Shown here piece by piece: positions 23,272 through 33,773 of a stretch of 64,000 nt of DNA (positions are counted from its first letter, which is position 1; every line of letters begins with the position of its first letter). Made by a program: the position numbers and the translations under genes. Where the stretch lies: contig NZ_NINW01000028.1 of NCBI RefSeq assembly GCF_002188465.1, positions 1-64,000 of the forward strand, in the 5' to 3' direction. Origin of the DNA: Pigmentiphaga sp. NML080357. GTDB taxonomy: Bacteria > Pseudomonadota > Gammaproteobacteria > Burkholderiales > Burkholderiaceae_B. Below the pieces are notes generated by a model. It ran no database searches and was not told where the DNA came from. It was given only the letters and a program-made list of their open reading frames with translations.

Positions 23272-24720
23272 GTGGACGCACCTTCCGCTCGCGCCACGAA
23301 AATCGTGGCCACGCTCGGCCCGGCTTCCAGCTCGGCCGACACGCTGGCGCGGATGATACGCGCCGGCGTCGACGTAGTACGGCTCAACTTTTCGCATGGC
23401 ACCGCGGAAGACCACGCGGCGCGCGCCGGCCTGGTTCGCGCCGCCGCCCTGGCCTGCGACCGCGAAGTCGCGATCATGGCCGACCTGCAGGGGCCCAAGA
23501 TCCGCGTCGGCAGGTTTGCCGACGGCAAGGTGCTGCTCGAACCCGGCCAGCCCTTCATCCTCGACGCCGCGTGCGAGCTGGGCGATGCCGGCCGCGTCGG
23601 CCTCGACTATCCCGACCTGCCGCGCGACGTGCGGGCCGGCGACATCCTGCTGCTGAACGACGGCCTGATCCGCCTGCGCGTGATCCGCGTCTCGGGTACC
23701 GAGATCCACACCGAAGTCGTGGTCGGCGGCGAGCTGTCCAACAACAAGGGCATCAACCGCCAAGGGGGCGGCCTGACCGCGCCGGCCCTGACCGGCAAGG
23801 ACATGGAAGACCTGCGCTCGGCGGTGCAGATGGGGGTGGACTACATCGCCATCAGCTTCCCCAAGAACCGTACCGACATGGAAATGGCCCGCCAGCTGGT
23901 GGCCATCGCGGGGGCGCCCACCGGCGCCCGGCCGCAGCTGATCGCCAAGATCGAGCGCGCCGAGGCCATCTCCGTGCTGGAGGAAATCATCGATGCGTCC
24001 GACGGCATCATGGTGGCGCGCGGCGACCTGGCCGTGGAAGTGGGTACGGCCGCCGTGCCGGCGCTGCAAAAGCGCATGATCCGGCTGGCGCGCTCGCGCA
24101 ACCGTACCGTCATCACGGCCACCCAGATGATGGAGTCCATGATCGTCAACGCCATGCCCACCCGGGCGGAAGTGTCGGACGTGGCCAACGCCGTGCTGGA
24201 CGGCACCGACGCCGTCATGCTTTCGGCCGAGACCGCGGTGGGGCGCTATCCGGTGGAGACGGTCGAAGCCATGGCGTCGATATGCCTGGAGGCCGAAAAG
24301 TCGCAGCATTTCGAGCTGGACAAGGACTTCCTCGACCAGACTTTCCAGCGGGTGGACCAGTCCATCGCCTATGGGGCGCTGTTCACCGCCCACCATCTGC
24401 GATGCAAAGCCATCTGTGCGCTGACGCATTCCGGCGCCACCACCTTGTGGATGAGCCGGCACGATAGTGCAACACCTATTTACGCGCTGACCCCGCGCGT
24501 GGCGACCCAGCGTAAAGTAGCGCTGTACCGCAATGTGCGGACGCTGCAACTGGAAGAATCGGGCGACCGCGACGCTTCGCTGCTGGCGGCCGAGAAACTG
24601 CTGGTGGAAAAGGGCGTGGCGGGGCCCGGCGACCTGGTCGTTTTCACGGTAGGCGAACCCATGGGGTCTCCAGGCGGAACCAATACTCTAAAAATCGTGC
24701 GGATAGGCCAGCACGGCTGA
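23272..24720 (+). CDS. pyk: pyruvate kinase
   Basis: Protein of 482 residues. Canonical blocks are [11 protein letters not shown] and VRLNFSHG at the N-terminus, the metal/phosphate site [24 protein letters not shown], and the [10 protein letters not shown] loop. The C-terminal allosteric domain is present. GTG 23272 places TKIVATLGP about ten residues in, as in homologues; it follows pgk so closely that coupling probably supplies initiation, since no ribosome site is visible. An upstream in-frame start inside pgk at 23188 is rejected. It makes pyruvate and ATP from phosphoenolpyruvate. Confidence 0.95.
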   Translation: MDAPSARATKIVATLGPASSSADTLARMIRAGVDVVRLNFSHGTAEDHAARAGLVRAAALACDREVAIMADLQGPKIRVGRFADGKVLLEPGQPFILDAACELGDAGRVGLDYPDLPRDVRAGDILLLNDGLIRLRVIRVSGTEIHTEVVVGGELSNNKGINRQGGGLTAPALTGKDMEDLRSAVQMGVDYIAISFPKNRTDMEMARQLVAIAGAPTGARPQLIAKIERAEAISVLEEIIDASDGIMVARGDLAVEVGTAAVPALQKRMIRLARSRNRTVITATQMMESMIVNAMPTRAEVSDVANAVLDGTDAVMLSAETAVGRYPVETVEAMASICLEAEKSQHFELDKDFLDQTFQRVDQSIAYGALFTAHHLRCKAICALTHSGATTLWMSRHDSATPIYALTPRVATQRKVALYRNVRTLQLEESGDRDASLLAAEKLLVEKGVAGPGDLVVFTVGEPMGSPGGTNTLKIVRIGQHG

Positions 24721-24754
24721 CACCCACACATCATTTCTCATTCAGGAGTTCACA

Positions 24755-25819
24755 ATGGCACTCGTTTCCATGCGTCAACTGCTCGACCACGCGGCGGAAA
24801 ACGGCTATGGCATCCCGGCCTTCAACGTCAACAACCTGGAACAGGTCCAGGCCATCATGGAAGCCGCCGACGAAACCAACAGCCCGGTCATCATGCAGGC
24901 CTCGGCCGGCGCCCGCAAGTACGCCGGCGAGGGCTTCCTGAAGGCGCTCATCGCCGCCGCCGTCGAGTCCTATCCCCACATCCCCGTGGTCATGCACCAG
25001 GACCACGGCCAGTCGCCCGATGTCTGCAAGGGCGCCATCGCCATGGGCTTCTCCAGCGTCATGATGGACGGCTCGCTGCGCGAGGACGGCAAGACCATCG
25101 CCGACTACGACTACAACGTCGAAGTCACCCGCAAGGTCGTCGACATGGCCCACGTGCAAGGTATCTCGGTGGAAGGCGAGCTGGGCTGCCTCGGTTCGCT
25201 CGAGACCATGAAGGGCGACAAGGAAGACGGCCACGGGGCCGAGGGCACCATGACCCGCGAGCAACTGCTGACCGACCCCGAGCAGGCCGCCGACTTCGCC
25301 AAGCGCACCCAGATCGACGCGCTGGCCATCGCCATCGGCACCAGCCACGGCGCCTACAAGTTCACCCGCAAGCCCAGCGGCGACATCCTGGCCATCGACC
25401 GCATCAAGGAGATCCATCGCCGCCTGCCGACCACGCACCTGGTCATGCACGGCAGCTCCAGCGTGCCCCAGGACCTGCTGGCCATCATCCGCGAGTTCGG
25501 CGGCGACATGAAGGAAACCTACGGCGTGCCGGTCGAGGAGATCCAGGAAGCCATCAAGCACGGCGTGCGCAAGATCAACATCGACACCGACATCCGCCTG
25601 GCCATGACGGCCGCGATCCGCCAGTTCATGGCCGAGAACCCCTCGAAGTTCGACCCGCGCGAATACCTCAAGCCCGCGCGCGCCGCCGCCAAGAAGATCT
25701 GCGTGGAGCGCTACACCCAGTTCGGCACCGCCGGCAACGCCAGCAAGATCAAGCCCGTGCCGCTGACCGTGATCGCGTCGGAGTACGCCTCCGGCAAGCT
25801 CGCGCAAATCGTCAATTAA
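24755..25819 (+). CDS. fba: class II fructose-1,6-bisphosphate aldolase
   Basis: Protein of 354 residues of the zinc-dependent class IIA/CbbA aldolase type. Marks: [10 protein letters not shown], the metal and catalytic block [29 protein letters not shown], the HGAYKF segment, VMHGSSSVP, and [10 protein letters not shown] that binds the substrate phosphate. It splits fructose-1,6-bisphosphate into triose phosphates. ATG 24755 has CAGGAG upstream; it follows pyk by 34 bases. With tkt, gap, pgk and pyk it makes a sugar-phosphate operon. Confidence 0.96.
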   Translation: MALVSMRQLLDHAAENGYGIPAFNVNNLEQVQAIMEAADETNSPVIMQASAGARKYAGEGFLKALIAAAVESYPHIPVVMHQDHGQSPDVCKGAIAMGFSSVMMDGSLREDGKTIADYDYNVEVTRKVVDMAHVQGISVEGELGCLGSLETMKGDKEDGHGAEGTMTREQLLTDPEQAADFAKRTQIDALAIAIGTSHGAYKFTRKPSGDILAIDRIKEIHRRLPTTHLVMHGSSSVPQDLLAIIREFGGDMKETYGVPVEEIQEAIKHGVRKINIDTDIRLAMTAAIRQFMAENPSKFDPREYLKPARAAAKKICVERYTQFGTAGNASKIKPVPLTVIASEYASGKLAQIVN

Positions 25820-25847
25820 GGCATTCAACCCGCAACAAGGCAGCGTC

Positions 25848-26732
25848 ATGTCCGCACCGCTTTACCAGTCCACCATCCGTTCCCTGCCGCTGCTGGCGCG
25901 CGGCAAAGTGCGCGACATGTACGCTGTCGGCGACGACAAGCTCTTGATCGTCACCACCGACCGCCTGTCCGCGTTCGACGTCATCCTCGACGATCCGATC
26001 CCGGGCAAGGGCGAGGTGCTGAACTCGCTCACCAACTTCTGGCTGGGCCGGCTCGGCAACATCATTCCCAACCACCTGACCGGCATCGACCCCGAGTCTG
26101 TCGTCGCGGCCGACGAGCGGGACCAGGTCGCGGGCCGGGCAGTCGTGGTCAAGCGGCTCAAGCCCGTGCTGGTGGAGGCCGTGGTGCGCGGCTACCTGAT
26201 CGGATCGGGGTGGAAGGACTACCAGGACACCGGCAGCGTATGCGGCATCAAGCTGCCCGAAGGGCTGGTGCAGGCGCAGAAGCTGCCGGCGCCCATCTTC
26301 ACGCCCGCGGCCAAGGCGGAACTGGGTTCGCACGACGAGAACGTCAGCTTCGCGCACGTGGTCAAGGAAGTCGGCCCGCAGCTGGCCGAGCAGATCCGCG
26401 AGGTCTCGCTGCGCATCTACCAGCTGGCGTCCGAATATGCCGCCCAGCGCGGCATCATCATCGCCGACACCAAGTTCGAGTTCGGCCTGGACGAGAAAGG
26501 CGTGCTGCACCTGATGGACGAGGTGCTCACCCCGGATTCGTCGCGCTTCTGGCCGGCCGATTCCTACGTGCCGGGCAGCAGCCCGCCATCGTTCGACAAG
26601 CAGTTCGTGCGCGACTGGCTCGAGACCCAGCCCTGGAACAAGACCGCGCCCGCGCCGCGGCTGCCGCAGAACGTGCTGGAACGCACGTCCGACAAGTACC
26701 GCGAGGCGCGGGTCCGGCTGGTCGGGGTCTGA
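25848..26732 (+). CDS. purC: phosphoribosylaminoimidazole-succinocarboxamide synthase (SAICAR synthetase)
   Basis: Protein of 294 residues of the longer PurC type. Visible: [27 protein letters not shown] (given here only as the family opening; GKVRDMY and DRLSAFD are the key parts), [19 protein letters not shown], and DTKFEFG with [14 protein letters not shown] at the ATP/Mg site. It joins aspartate to CAIR in purine synthesis. It follows fba by 28 bases on the same strand. The next purine genes, purE and purK, lie 5.3 kb further on. Confidence 0.96.
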   Translation: MSAPLYQSTIRSLPLLARGKVRDMYAVGDDKLLIVTTDRLSAFDVILDDPIPGKGEVLNSLTNFWLGRLGNIIPNHLTGIDPESVVAADERDQVAGRAVVVKRLKPVLVEAVVRGYLIGSGWKDYQDTGSVCGIKLPEGLVQAQKLPAPIFTPAAKAELGSHDENVSFAHVVKEVGPQLAEQIREVSLRIYQLASEYAAQRGIIIADTKFEFGLDEKGVLHLMDEVLTPDSSRFWPADSYVPGSSPPSFDKQFVRDWLETQPWNKTAPAPRLPQNVLERTSDKYREARVRLVGV

Positions 26733-26736
26733 TTGA

Positions 26737-27468
26737 TCAGATCAGCGCGATCTCCAGCCTGACCGAATCCCCCCGGTATATCCCTTCCCCCACGTAGATC
26801 AGCTTGCCCGACGTGTCGATGGCGCGCCGTACGACGTGCGCCACCGGGGCGTTCAGCGGCAGCTCCAGCAGCGCGGCCATCTCGCGGTCGGCGCTGCCTA
26901 TGGTCATGACCTGGTTGGCCTGCGCGATGCGCTTGCCGGCTAGCTCGTGCAGGATGGGCAGGGTGGCCTCGTGCCGGAAGCGCTTGGGCGGTCCCTGCTT
27001 GAACAGCTCGCGATCCAGGACGAAGCGCGCGGCCAGATAGGGATGGCCGTCGCGCGAGTGCAGCCGGCGCATCATCGTGTAGTGCGCGGCCGGTTCGCCT
27101 TCTCCGGCCGCGAAGGCGGGCAGTTCGTCCAGGTCACGCTGTTCCAGGACCTCGATGTCCGCGCCCTCGTGGGCCGAGATCAGGGAGGCTCAGTCGATGG
27201 CCAGCCGATGCGCGCTGCGCGCCTTGGGGGTCTTGCGGACGAAGCTGCCCTTCGCCCGGAAACGCTCGATCAGCCCTTCGTCCTCCAGCACGCCCAGGGC
27301 TTCGCGTATGGTGCCGCGCGCCACCTCGAACTGCTCGGCCAGGTCCGCGACGTTGGGGATGCGGCCGCCGACAGGCCAGTCTCCGGTAATGATCTTGTTA
27401 CGGAACAGCGACGCCAATTGCAGGTAGCGCGCCATCCGGTCGAGCGTGGTATCGGCGAATGAGGACAT
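26737..27468 (-). pseudogene. GntR/HutC-family regulator broken by one in-frame stop
   Basis: The minus strand encodes an N-terminal winged helix (ADLAEQFEVARGTIREALGVLEDEGL) and, in the same frame, a UTRA ligand domain (LEQRDLDELPAF... RRLHSRDGHPYLAARF ... VAHVVRRAID). A single TGA at 27192-27190 interrupts the frame after LAID, where a Trp codon would fit homologues, so one G-to-A change would explain it. Everything else, including the 114 bases between the two open parts, reads through without gaps. The start is probably ATG 27468. Unless the stop is read through or is a sequencing error, the product is a 92-residue DNA-binding stub. Confidence 0.85.
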
Positions 27469-27560
27469 GGGTCGAAAGCCTGGTTCGGGAGGAGCGGTCG
27501 GTGCTCCGGGGGAGACGACCGCGATTATTCCATCCCCGCCATTATTCTGCCGGCTGGCCA

Positions 27561-27836
27561 TCACTCGGGCTGGATGTTCAGTGTCCGCGCGAGCCGGCCG
27601 AACGCCGCGATGTCGCGTTCCACCGTGGCCCGCATCTCCTCGGGCGTGCCCTGGGCCGGCTCGAAGCCGCCGTCGGCGAGTTTCGCCCGGATCGCGGGGT
27701 CGGCAAGGACCTGCCGGACGTTGAGCGACAATTGGTCGCGTACGGCCGCGGGCGCACCGGCCGGCAGGGCGAAGCCGAAGTAGGTGTGGGGAATGGTGTT
27801 TTCCTCGCCGCCGATCTCGGTGACCGCCGGAACGTC
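27561..27836 (-). pseudogene. C-terminal remnant of a Bug/TctC solute receptor gene
   Basis: About 92 codons on the minus strand match the C-terminal third of tripartite tricarboxylate transporter receptors: DVPAVTEIGG, then FGFALPAGAP, and a final VERDIAAFGRLARTLNIQPE. Similarity stops at about 27836, where the opposite-strand receptor fragment begins. No start codon or signal peptide remains, so it is not a working gene. Confidence 0.8.
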
Positions 27837-28703
27837 GTTCCCTATGGTCCCGGCACGGCGCCGGACATGATCGCCCGGGTGGTGGGCGAGCAGCTGTCGC
27901 GCCAGACCGGCCAGTCCTTCGTGGTCGAGAACAAGCTCGGCGCGGGCGGCAAGATCGGTACCGAGGCGGTGGCCGATGCCAAGGCCGACGGTTATACGTT
28001 GCTGCTGGGCGGTAAGGATACGCATGGCATCCTGACCCACCTGTATCCGGAATGGCGCATCAAGCCGGAGAAGGATTTCGCGCCCGTCGCGCTGCTGGCC
28101 CGTATCCAGAACGTGCTGTTGGCCAGCCCCCAGCTGCCGGCGTCGAACCCGCAAGAGTTCCTGGCCTTGGCCAGGCAGAAAGAGTTGCGCTACGGCACGC
28201 CCGGCGTGGGCACCAACCTGCATCTGGCCGCTGCCTACCTGCAGGACAGCTATGGGCTGAAGCTGCTGCACATTCCGTACAGCCGGAGTTTCGCCGAGGC
28301 CCTGCCGACGCTGGCGAGGGGCGAGCTGGATCTCGTGATGGCCGGCCTGCCGCCCGCGATGCCGCTGCTCAAGGATGGCCGCATCAAGGCCATCGCGGTA
28401 ACGGGCACCCAGCGATCACGGTTCGCGCCGGACATTCCCACCTTCGCCGAGTCAGGCGTGGCGGGACTGGAGTCGGGAGGCTGGTTCGCACTGTTCGCGC
28501 CCAAAGGCACGCCCCAGGTTGCGGTGGACATCTTGTCGCGGCAAGTGGCGGATGCGCTGCGCGAGCCCGCCGTGGCCGAGAAGCTGTCCGGGGTCTATGC
28601 CGATCCGGCGCCGTCGTCGCCGGCAGAGCTGGCCAAGCTGGTCGCCGATGAAACGCAGCGCTGGGGCAAGGTCGTGGCCGATACCGGGATAAAGGTGGAG
28701 TAG
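27834..28703 (+). pseudogene. Bug/TctC solute receptor gene lacking its signal peptide
   Basis: From VVPYGPGTAPDMIARVV to the stop at 28703 the plus strand encodes a near-complete receptor: VVENKLGAGGKIGTEAVA, DGYTLLLGG, YGTPGVGTNLHLAA, HIPYS, AVTGTQRS and a normal C-terminus. The first 35-45 residues (signal peptide and the strand that precedes VVP) are missing; upstream sequence in this frame belongs to the antisense of the other receptor fragment. A secreted, working receptor is therefore unlikely, although an internal GTG could give a cytoplasmic protein. No membrane subunits lie nearby. Confidence 0.8.
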
Positions 28704-28708
28704 AGGAG

Positions 28709-28876
28709 CCCCCCTACGCGCTGACGCGCGCCCCCAGGGGGCGGCGCTGCGGACGGAAGGAAGGCCCATCCCCTAGCGGCCTTTGGCCGCTCCCCCTCAA
28801 GGGGGCGGCGCTGGCGGACCGGCAAAGCCGGATCCGCATCGCCCCTGGAGGGGGCACCCGGAGGGGTGTAGGGGGG
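28709..28876. repeat. intergenic palindromic repeat cluster with one 37-nt hairpin
   Basis: Starts with a CCCCCCTACGCGCTGACGCGCG block, split here as CCCCCCTACGCGC and TGACGCGCG, then CCCCCAGGGGGCGGCGC. It continues with AGCGGCC-ttt-GGCCGCT, CCCCCTCAAGGGGG and the 37-nt hairpin at 28807-28843 (stem 1 GGCGC/TCGCC with one mismatch, stem 2 GCGGA/TCCGC, stem 3 CCGGC/GCCGG, loop AAA). It lies between the 3' ends of the receptor remnant and the thioredoxin gene. The order of blocks matches 49503-49650. Confidence 0.85.
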
Positions 28877-28891
28877 CGGCCTCCCTCTAGC

Positions 28892-29734
28892 CTAAAACAA
28901 TACCGTTGATAGTTTCCGGCGGTACTGCGAAACCAGTTCCGGTTGCGCCGAAGCCATGTCGAAGACCGCGATCATGGTCTTGCGGCCGATCTCGTCCTGG
29001 AAGCTGCGATCCCGCTTGACGATTTCCAGCAACTCGTCCATCGCCCCCGCCCATGCGCGCCGCGCGATGCGCTTGTTGGCCAGGTCGAGGCGCGCCTGCA
29101 GATCGTCCGGGTTCTGCTCGATGCGCTTCATCAGCTCGGTTTCCTCGGGCGAGTCCTGGGCCTGCTCGACGGCGTTCAGCGCGGTTTCCAGGTTGGCGTA
29201 GTGGGGGTCGGCCTTGGCCTGGGGCGTGAGCAGTTCGAACTGGGCCTTGGCATCCTCGGGGCGGCCCGTGGTGAGCAGGAGCTCGACATAGTCCATCCGC
29301 GCCGGATCGTAGGTCGCATCGAGCACGAGGGCTGCGCGCAAGTGTTTTTCCGCCGCGGCGACGTCGCCGGCCTGCATGGCCGCCATCGCCTGCTGGTGCT
29401 CCTGCTCGTGGGGCAAGGGCAGGAGGCGGTCGATGAAGGCGCGGATCTGTCCCTCTGGCAGCGCGCCGGTGAACTGGTCCACCGGCCGGCCGTTGAGGAT
29501 GGCGACCACCAGCGGGATGCTGCGGGCCTGGAAATGGGCGGCCAGCTGCTGGTTTTCATCGACGTTGACCTTGACCAGCTTGAAGCTGCCGCCGTAGTCG
29601 CGTTCGAGCTTTTCCAGGATCGGGGTCAGCGAGCGGCAGGGGCCGCACCACGGCGCCCAGAAGTCGACGAGGACCGGCTTTTCGCGCGAGGCCTGCAATA
29701 CCTCGCGCTCGAAATTGGCGAGCGTGACATCCAT
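28892..29734 (-). CDS. YbbN-like thioredoxin-domain co-chaperone
   Basis: Protein of 280 residues. Residues about 1-105 form a thioredoxin fold with an intact WCGPC redox motif (VLVDFWAPWCGPCRSL) and the cis-Pro in ARSIPLVV. Residues about 115-280 are TPR-like helices (ALVLDATYDPARMDYVELLL..., LDLANKRIARRAWAGAMDELLEIVKRD in part), the build of CnoX/YbbN, which links redox protection to GroEL and DnaK. E. coli YbbN has lost one cysteine; this one keeps both. ATG 29734 is chosen because MDVTLANFE is the usual N-terminus; it has AGGA upstream. Confidence 0.9.
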   Translation of the reverse strand: MDVTLANFEREVLQASREKPVLVDFWAPWCGPCRSLTPILEKLERDYGGSFKLVKVNVDENQQLAAHFQARSIPLVVAILNGRPVDQFTGALPEGQIRAFIDRLLPLPHEQEHQQAMAAMQAGDVAAAEKHLRAALVLDATYDPARMDYVELLLTTGRPEDAKAQFELLTPQAKADPHYANLETALNAVEQAQDSPEETELMKRIEQNPDDLQARLDLANKRIARRAWAGAMDELLEIVKRDRSFQDEIGRKTMIAVFDMASAQPELVSQYRRKLSTVLF

Positions 29735-29825
29735 ACCGGAAATCCTATGAAGCAATGAGCGAAAAAGAGATTGTGCTTCATTTTGGCGCGCGGCGGGCTG
29801 GCCGCCTCCGCGGCGCTCGGGTGGG

Positions 29826-30764
29826 TCAGGGCAGGGGCGGCGCCGAGGTCAGCGCGAACGTGCGCAGGTAGGCCGTCAGCCGGCGCACGCCCGGCGTCGC
29901 ATGCTTGCGCGCATGGGAAATCAGGTAGAACGATCGCACCAGCCGGGGCAGCGCAGTGGGCAGCTCGACCAGTTCCCCGGTCTTGAGCATGTCGCTCACC
30001 ACCCAGCGCGACAGGCAGGTGATGCCCAGCCCGCCGGCGGCGGCGCGCTTGATGGCTTCCGAGTTGCCGAACTCGATGCCCGATTTCATGTGCAGCAAGT
30101 GGGGCGTCAACGCTTCGCGTATGGTCTCGCGCGTTCCCGATCCCTCTTCGCGCAGCAGCCAGGTGGCGGCACGCAACTGCGCCGTGGAAACGAGGCCGCC
30201 GCTCGCCGGCACGATGGGGTCGCGCGCGCCGGCGACGATGACCAGCTCGTCGGCCAGCCACGGCTCGACCGTCAGCTCGGGCTGCTCGCACGGTCCCTCG
30301 ACCAGGGCCAGGTCCAGTTCGAAATTCACCACCTGCGTGGCGATGGCCAGCGTATTGGCGATGGCCACGTGCGCGGTCCAGCTCGGCTGGCCGGAGCTTT
30401 CCAGGTCGCGCTGGAAGCCGGCCAGCAGCGTGGGCAGCACGTAGTTGCCGATGGTGGTGCTGGCCCCGATGCGCAGCAGGCCCACGTGTCCCTGGTCGTC
30501 GTGGGCCCAGCGTTCGATGCCGGCGGCCCGGTCCAGCAGCTCGCGTGCCTGGGGCAGCAGTTCCCGGCCGTTGTCATTGAGCACGAGGCGCTTGCCCACT
30601 CGGTCGAAAAGCGCCATGTCGAGCGCACGCTCCAGGTCGTTCAGCGCGGCGCTGGTGGCCGACTGCGACAACGCAACGGCCGCCGCCGCCGCGCTGGTAC
30701 TGCCGGTGTCGGCCACGGCGGCGAAGATCTGCAATTGGCGCAGCGTCAGGCGCAAGGTTTCCAT
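29826..30764 (-). CDS. LysR-family transcriptional regulator (YeiE-like)
   Basis: Protein of 312 residues. An N-terminal winged helix (LRQLQIFAAVADTGSTSAAA..SQSATSAALNDLE) is followed by a periplasmic-binding-protein-like effector domain with EGSGTRETIREAL, the anion-binding motif typical of CysB/CbbR-like members. It is divergent from a YeiH-family transporter gene with a 109-base shared promoter region that is AT-rich, the standard LysR arrangement; it most likely controls that gene. In enterobacteria YeiE pairs with YeiH in the same way. The effector is unknown. Confidence 0.9.
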   Translation of the reverse strand: METLRLTLRQLQIFAAVADTGSTSAAAAAVALSQSATSAALNDLERALDMALFDRVGKRLVLNDNGRELLPQARELLDRAAGIERWAHDDQGHVGLLRIGASTTIGNYVLPTLLAGFQRDLESSGQPSWTAHVAIANTLAIATQVVNFELDLALVEGPCEQPELTVEPWLADELVIVAGARDPIVPASGGLVSTAQLRAATWLLREEGSGTRETIREALTPHLLHMKSGIEFGNSEAIKRAAAGGLGITCLSRWVVSDMLKTGELVELPTALPRLVRSFYLISHARKHATPGVRRLTAYLRTFALTSAPPLP

Positions 30765-30873
30765 ATAACTCGAATAACCAGTTTTTCCGTTTGAATATAC
30801 AAAAATAAACCGTTTTACCCCGTCAAGGGCGGCGAATAGAGTGGAGGGCGTTAATTCCAGAAGTTATTAGCTT

Positions 30874-31965
30874 ATGCCTTATTCCTCCGTTTCTCCCGCC
30901 CCGGCGCCTGCTTTGGTGCGCGGACCGGCAGGCTTCTTCCGGCAGGCGGGCCCGGGGTTGCTGCTGGCCGGCGCCATCGGGGCGGCGGCGATGATGCTGG
31001 GAGGATGGGACGTGTTCGCCAGCCGCGGCCTGAGCGCGCTGACGCTGGCCATCGTGCTCGGCATGCTGGTGGGCAATACCGTCTACCCCCGCATTGCCGC
31101 GCAGAGCGCCGCCGGCGTGGGGGTGGCCAAGCAGACCCTGCTGCGGGCCGGCGTCGTCCTTTACGGGTTGCGCCTGACGTGGCAGGACATCGGCGGCGTA
31201 GGCGTGGCGGGCGTCGCTGTCGATGCGGTGGTGCTGCTGTCGACCTTCGGCCTGGCCTGGCTGCTCGGCACCCGCGTATTCAAGCTGGACCGCGCCTCGG
31301 CCTGGTTGATCGGGGCGGGCAGTTCCATCTGCGGCGCGGCGGCGGTCATGGCCACCGCGCCGGTGCTGCGCGCCAAGCCCGACCAGGTGGCGGTGGCCGT
31401 GGCCACGGTCGTGGTGTTCGGCACGCTTTCCATGTTCCTGTATCCGTTCCTCTACGAGCTGAATGCGCAGTGGGGGCTGATTCCCGGCGGCGCGCACGGT
31501 TTCGGCGTCTACGTGGGCTCGACGGTCCACGAGGTCGCCCAGGTCATCGCCGCCGCGCGGGCGGTGGGCACCGAGGCGGCCGACACGGCCGTGATCGCGA
31601 AGATGGTGCGCGTCATGATGCTGGCGCCGTTCCTGCTGGCGCTCTCGGCATGGCTCGCCTGGGGGGGAGCCAGGAACGGCGCGGGCAGCCGTGCGGGCGA
31701 GGGCGGGGGACTGTGCATCCCCTGGTTCGCGGTGGGCTTCATCGCCATGGTCGCGTTCAATTCTCTCGTCCATTTGCCCGCGCCGCTGGTGTCGGTGGCG
31801 ATCGACATCGATACCCTGCTGCTGGCAATCGCCATGGCCGGCCTGGGGCTGACGACCCACGTTGGCGCCATCCGCCGCGCCGGGCTGCGCCCGCTGCTGC
31901 TCGCCGGCCTGCTGTTCGCGTGGCTGGTGGCCGGCGGCGCGGTGATCAATCGCTTGATGGGGTAG
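30874..31965 (+). CDS. YeiH/UPF0324-family putative sulfate exporter
   Basis: Protein of 363 residues with about nine or ten hydrophobic helices. Family motifs are [47 protein letters not shown], and the loop [17 protein letters not shown]. Members are called putative sulfate exporters, with weak experimental support. It is transcribed away from the LysR gene and is probably under its control. The start ATG 30874 has no good ribosome site (CAGAAGTTATTAGCTT), so expression may be low or the start may be slightly downstream. Confidence 0.88.
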   Translation: MPYSSVSPAPAPALVRGPAGFFRQAGPGLLLAGAIGAAAMMLGGWDVFASRGLSALTLAIVLGMLVGNTVYPRIAAQSAAGVGVAKQTLLRAGVVLYGLRLTWQDIGGVGVAGVAVDAVVLLSTFGLAWLLGTRVFKLDRASAWLIGAGSSICGAAAVMATAPVLRAKPDQVAVAVATVVVFGTLSMFLYPFLYELNAQWGLIPGGAHGFGVYVGSTVHEVAQVIAAARAVGTEAADTAVIAKMVRVMMLAPFLLALSAWLAWGGARNGAGSRAGEGGGLCIPWFAVGFIAMVAFNSLVHLPAPLVSVAIDIDTLLLAIAMAGLGLTTHVGAIRRAGLRPLLLAGLLFAWLVAGGAVINRLMG

Positions 31966-32067
31966 GGGCGCCGTCGAAACCGACAGGGGCCGAAGCTCGG
32001 CTGCGGGTTAAAATCCTGTCTTTAGACGCTCGCCCGGCTCATGCGCCGGGCGCCCGCAAGGTCCCAC

Positions 32068-32604
32068 ATGTCCAGTCCTTCCTCTTCTTCCCCTTCTTCC
32101 TCTTCCGCGGCGGTGCAGGTCGGCATCGTCATGGGGTCTTCCAGCGACTGGGAGATCATGAAGCACGCCGTGGCCGTGCTCGACGAGTTCGGCGTTCCCC
32201 ACGAGGCGCGGGTCGTGTCGGCCCATCGCATGCCGCTCGACATGGTGGAGTACGGCGCCGACGCCACGCGCCGCGGCCTGCGGGCGATTATCGCGGGGGC
32301 CGGCGGGGCGGCGCATCTGCCGGGGATGCTGGCGGCGCTGACGCCGGTGCCCGTGTTCGGCGTGCCCGTGCCGTCCAAGTACCTGCGCGGCGAGGATTCC
32401 CTGCTTTCCATCGTGCAGATGCCCAAGGGCGTACCGGTCGCCACGTTCGCCATCGGCGAGGCAGGCGCGGCCAATGCGGCCTTGCACGTGGTGGCCAACC
32501 TGGCTTGTACCGAGCCCGCGTTGCGGCAAAAGCTCGACGCCTTCCGCGCCCGGCAGACCGAGGCCGCGCGCGCCATGGCGCTGCCGCCCGGAGGCCAGGC
32601 ATGA
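32068..32604 (+). CDS. purE: N5-carboxyaminoimidazole ribonucleotide mutase
   Basis: Protein of 178 residues. A Ser-rich N-terminal lead ([14 protein letters not shown]) precedes a standard PurE core: [21 protein letters not shown] with the catalytic His, [14 protein letters not shown], and [22 protein letters not shown] (key parts GVPV and [10 protein letters not shown]). It moves the carboxylate of N5-CAIR to give CAIR. ATG 32068 starts the poly-Ser lead; its ribosome site is weak. The stop overlaps purK (ATGA). Confidence 0.95.
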   Translation: MSSPSSSSPSSSSAAVQVGIVMGSSSDWEIMKHAVAVLDEFGVPHEARVVSAHRMPLDMVEYGADATRRGLRAIIAGAGGAAHLPGMLAALTPVPVFGVPVPSKYLRGEDSLLSIVQMPKGVPVATFAIGEAGAANAALHVVANLACTEPALRQKLDAFRARQTEAARAMALPPGGQA

Positions 32605-33767
32605 CGGCGGGGCGCACGGTGCAGCCGGGCGGCTGGCTCGGGCTGCTTGGAGGCGGTCAGCTGGGACGCATGTTCTGTCATGCCGCACAGAGCATGGGAT
32701 ATCGCGTGGCGGTGCTGGATCCCATCGCCGACTGTCCGGCGGGCGCGGTAGCCGACCTGCACATCCGCGCCGACTACGACGACGAGGCGGCGCTCGCGCA
32801 GCTGGCCGAGCGCTGCGCCGCCGTCACCACCGAATTCGAGAACGTCCCGGCTGCCAGCCTGGAGAAGCTGGCCGAGCGCTGCCAGGTCAGCCCGGCCGCC
32901 GGCGCGGTGGCCATCGCCCAGGACCGCATCGCCGAAAAGGGCTATATCGCTTCGATCGGCGTGCCGGTGGCGCCGTATGCCGAGATCCGCTCCGCGGCCG
33001 ACATCGACGCCGCGTCCGCATCGCTGTTTCCCGGCATCCTGAAGGTGGCTCGCCTGGGCTACGACGGCAAGGGCCAGGCGCGGGTCGAGTCGGCCGACGA
33101 GGCGCGCGCCGCGTTCGCCTCCTTCGGCGGCGTGCCCTGCGTGCTCGAGGCGAGGCTGCCGCTGGAATTCGAGATCTCCGTCGTCGTGGCGCGCGGCTTC
33201 GACGGCGAAGTGGTGACCTATCCCGTTTCCGAGAACGTGCACCGCGACGGCATCCTGGCGATCTCCACCGTGCCGTCGCCCCGGGCTTCCGCGGACATCG
33301 CACGCCGCGCCGCCGCGGCGGCGCTCCAGGTCGCCGCGGGGCTGGATTATTGCGGGGTCCTTTGCGTGGAGTTCTTCGTGCTGCCCGAGGATCGCCTGAT
33401 CGTCAACGAGATCGCGCCTCGTCCCCACAACAGCGGCCACTACAGCATCGATGCGTGCGTCACCAGCCAGTTCGAGCAGCAGGTCCGCGTGCTGGCAGGC
33501 ATGCCGCTGGGCGCTCCCGACTTGCTCGCGTCCTCGGTCATGCTCAACGTCCTGGGCGACATCTGGTTCCGGCGCGGCGACCAGGCGGTCGAGCCCGAAT
33601 GGGGCCGGGCCTTGCAGGCGCCCTCGGCCAAGCTCCACCTGTACGGCAAGGCCGAGGCGCGGCGGGGCCGCAAGATGGGGCATGTGACCTGCCTCGGCGC
33701 GGACCGTGACGAGGCAGGGCGCAGCGCGGCGCAAGTCGCGGCCGCCCTGGGCATCGTTTTTCCGTAG
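32601..33767 (+). CDS. purK: 5-(carboxyamino)imidazole ribonucleotide synthase
   Basis: Protein of 388 residues, ATP-grasp family. Landmarks: [34 protein letters not shown], the [10 protein letters not shown] strand, [10 protein letters not shown], and [18 protein letters not shown] of the Mg-ATP site. It carboxylates AIR with ATP and bicarbonate, feeding PurE. ATG 32601 overlaps the purE stop by four bases. It is followed six bases on by the Sua5/TsaC gene. Confidence 0.96.
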   Translation: MTAGRTVQPGGWLGLLGGGQLGRMFCHAAQSMGYRVAVLDPIADCPAGAVADLHIRADYDDEAALAQLAERCAAVTTEFENVPAASLEKLAERCQVSPAAGAVAIAQDRIAEKGYIASIGVPVAPYAEIRSAADIDAASASLFPGILKVARLGYDGKGQARVESADEARAAFASFGGVPCVLEARLPLEFEISVVVARGFDGEVVTYPVSENVHRDGILAISTVPSPRASADIARRAAAAALQVAAGLDYCGVLCVEFFVLPEDRLIVNEIAPRPHNSGHYSIDACVTSQFEQQVRVLAGMPLGAPDLLASSVMLNVLGDIWFRRGDQAVEPEWGRALQAPSAKLHLYGKAEARRGRKMGHVTCLGADRDEAGRSAAQVAAALGIVFP

Positions 33768-33773
33768 TCGCCG

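Noticed and set aside
27459-28703. Single 414-residue receptor gene on the plus strand
   Set aside because: Its first 125 codons are antisense to another receptor's C-terminus and lack a signal peptide; only codons from about 27834 on belong to the family.
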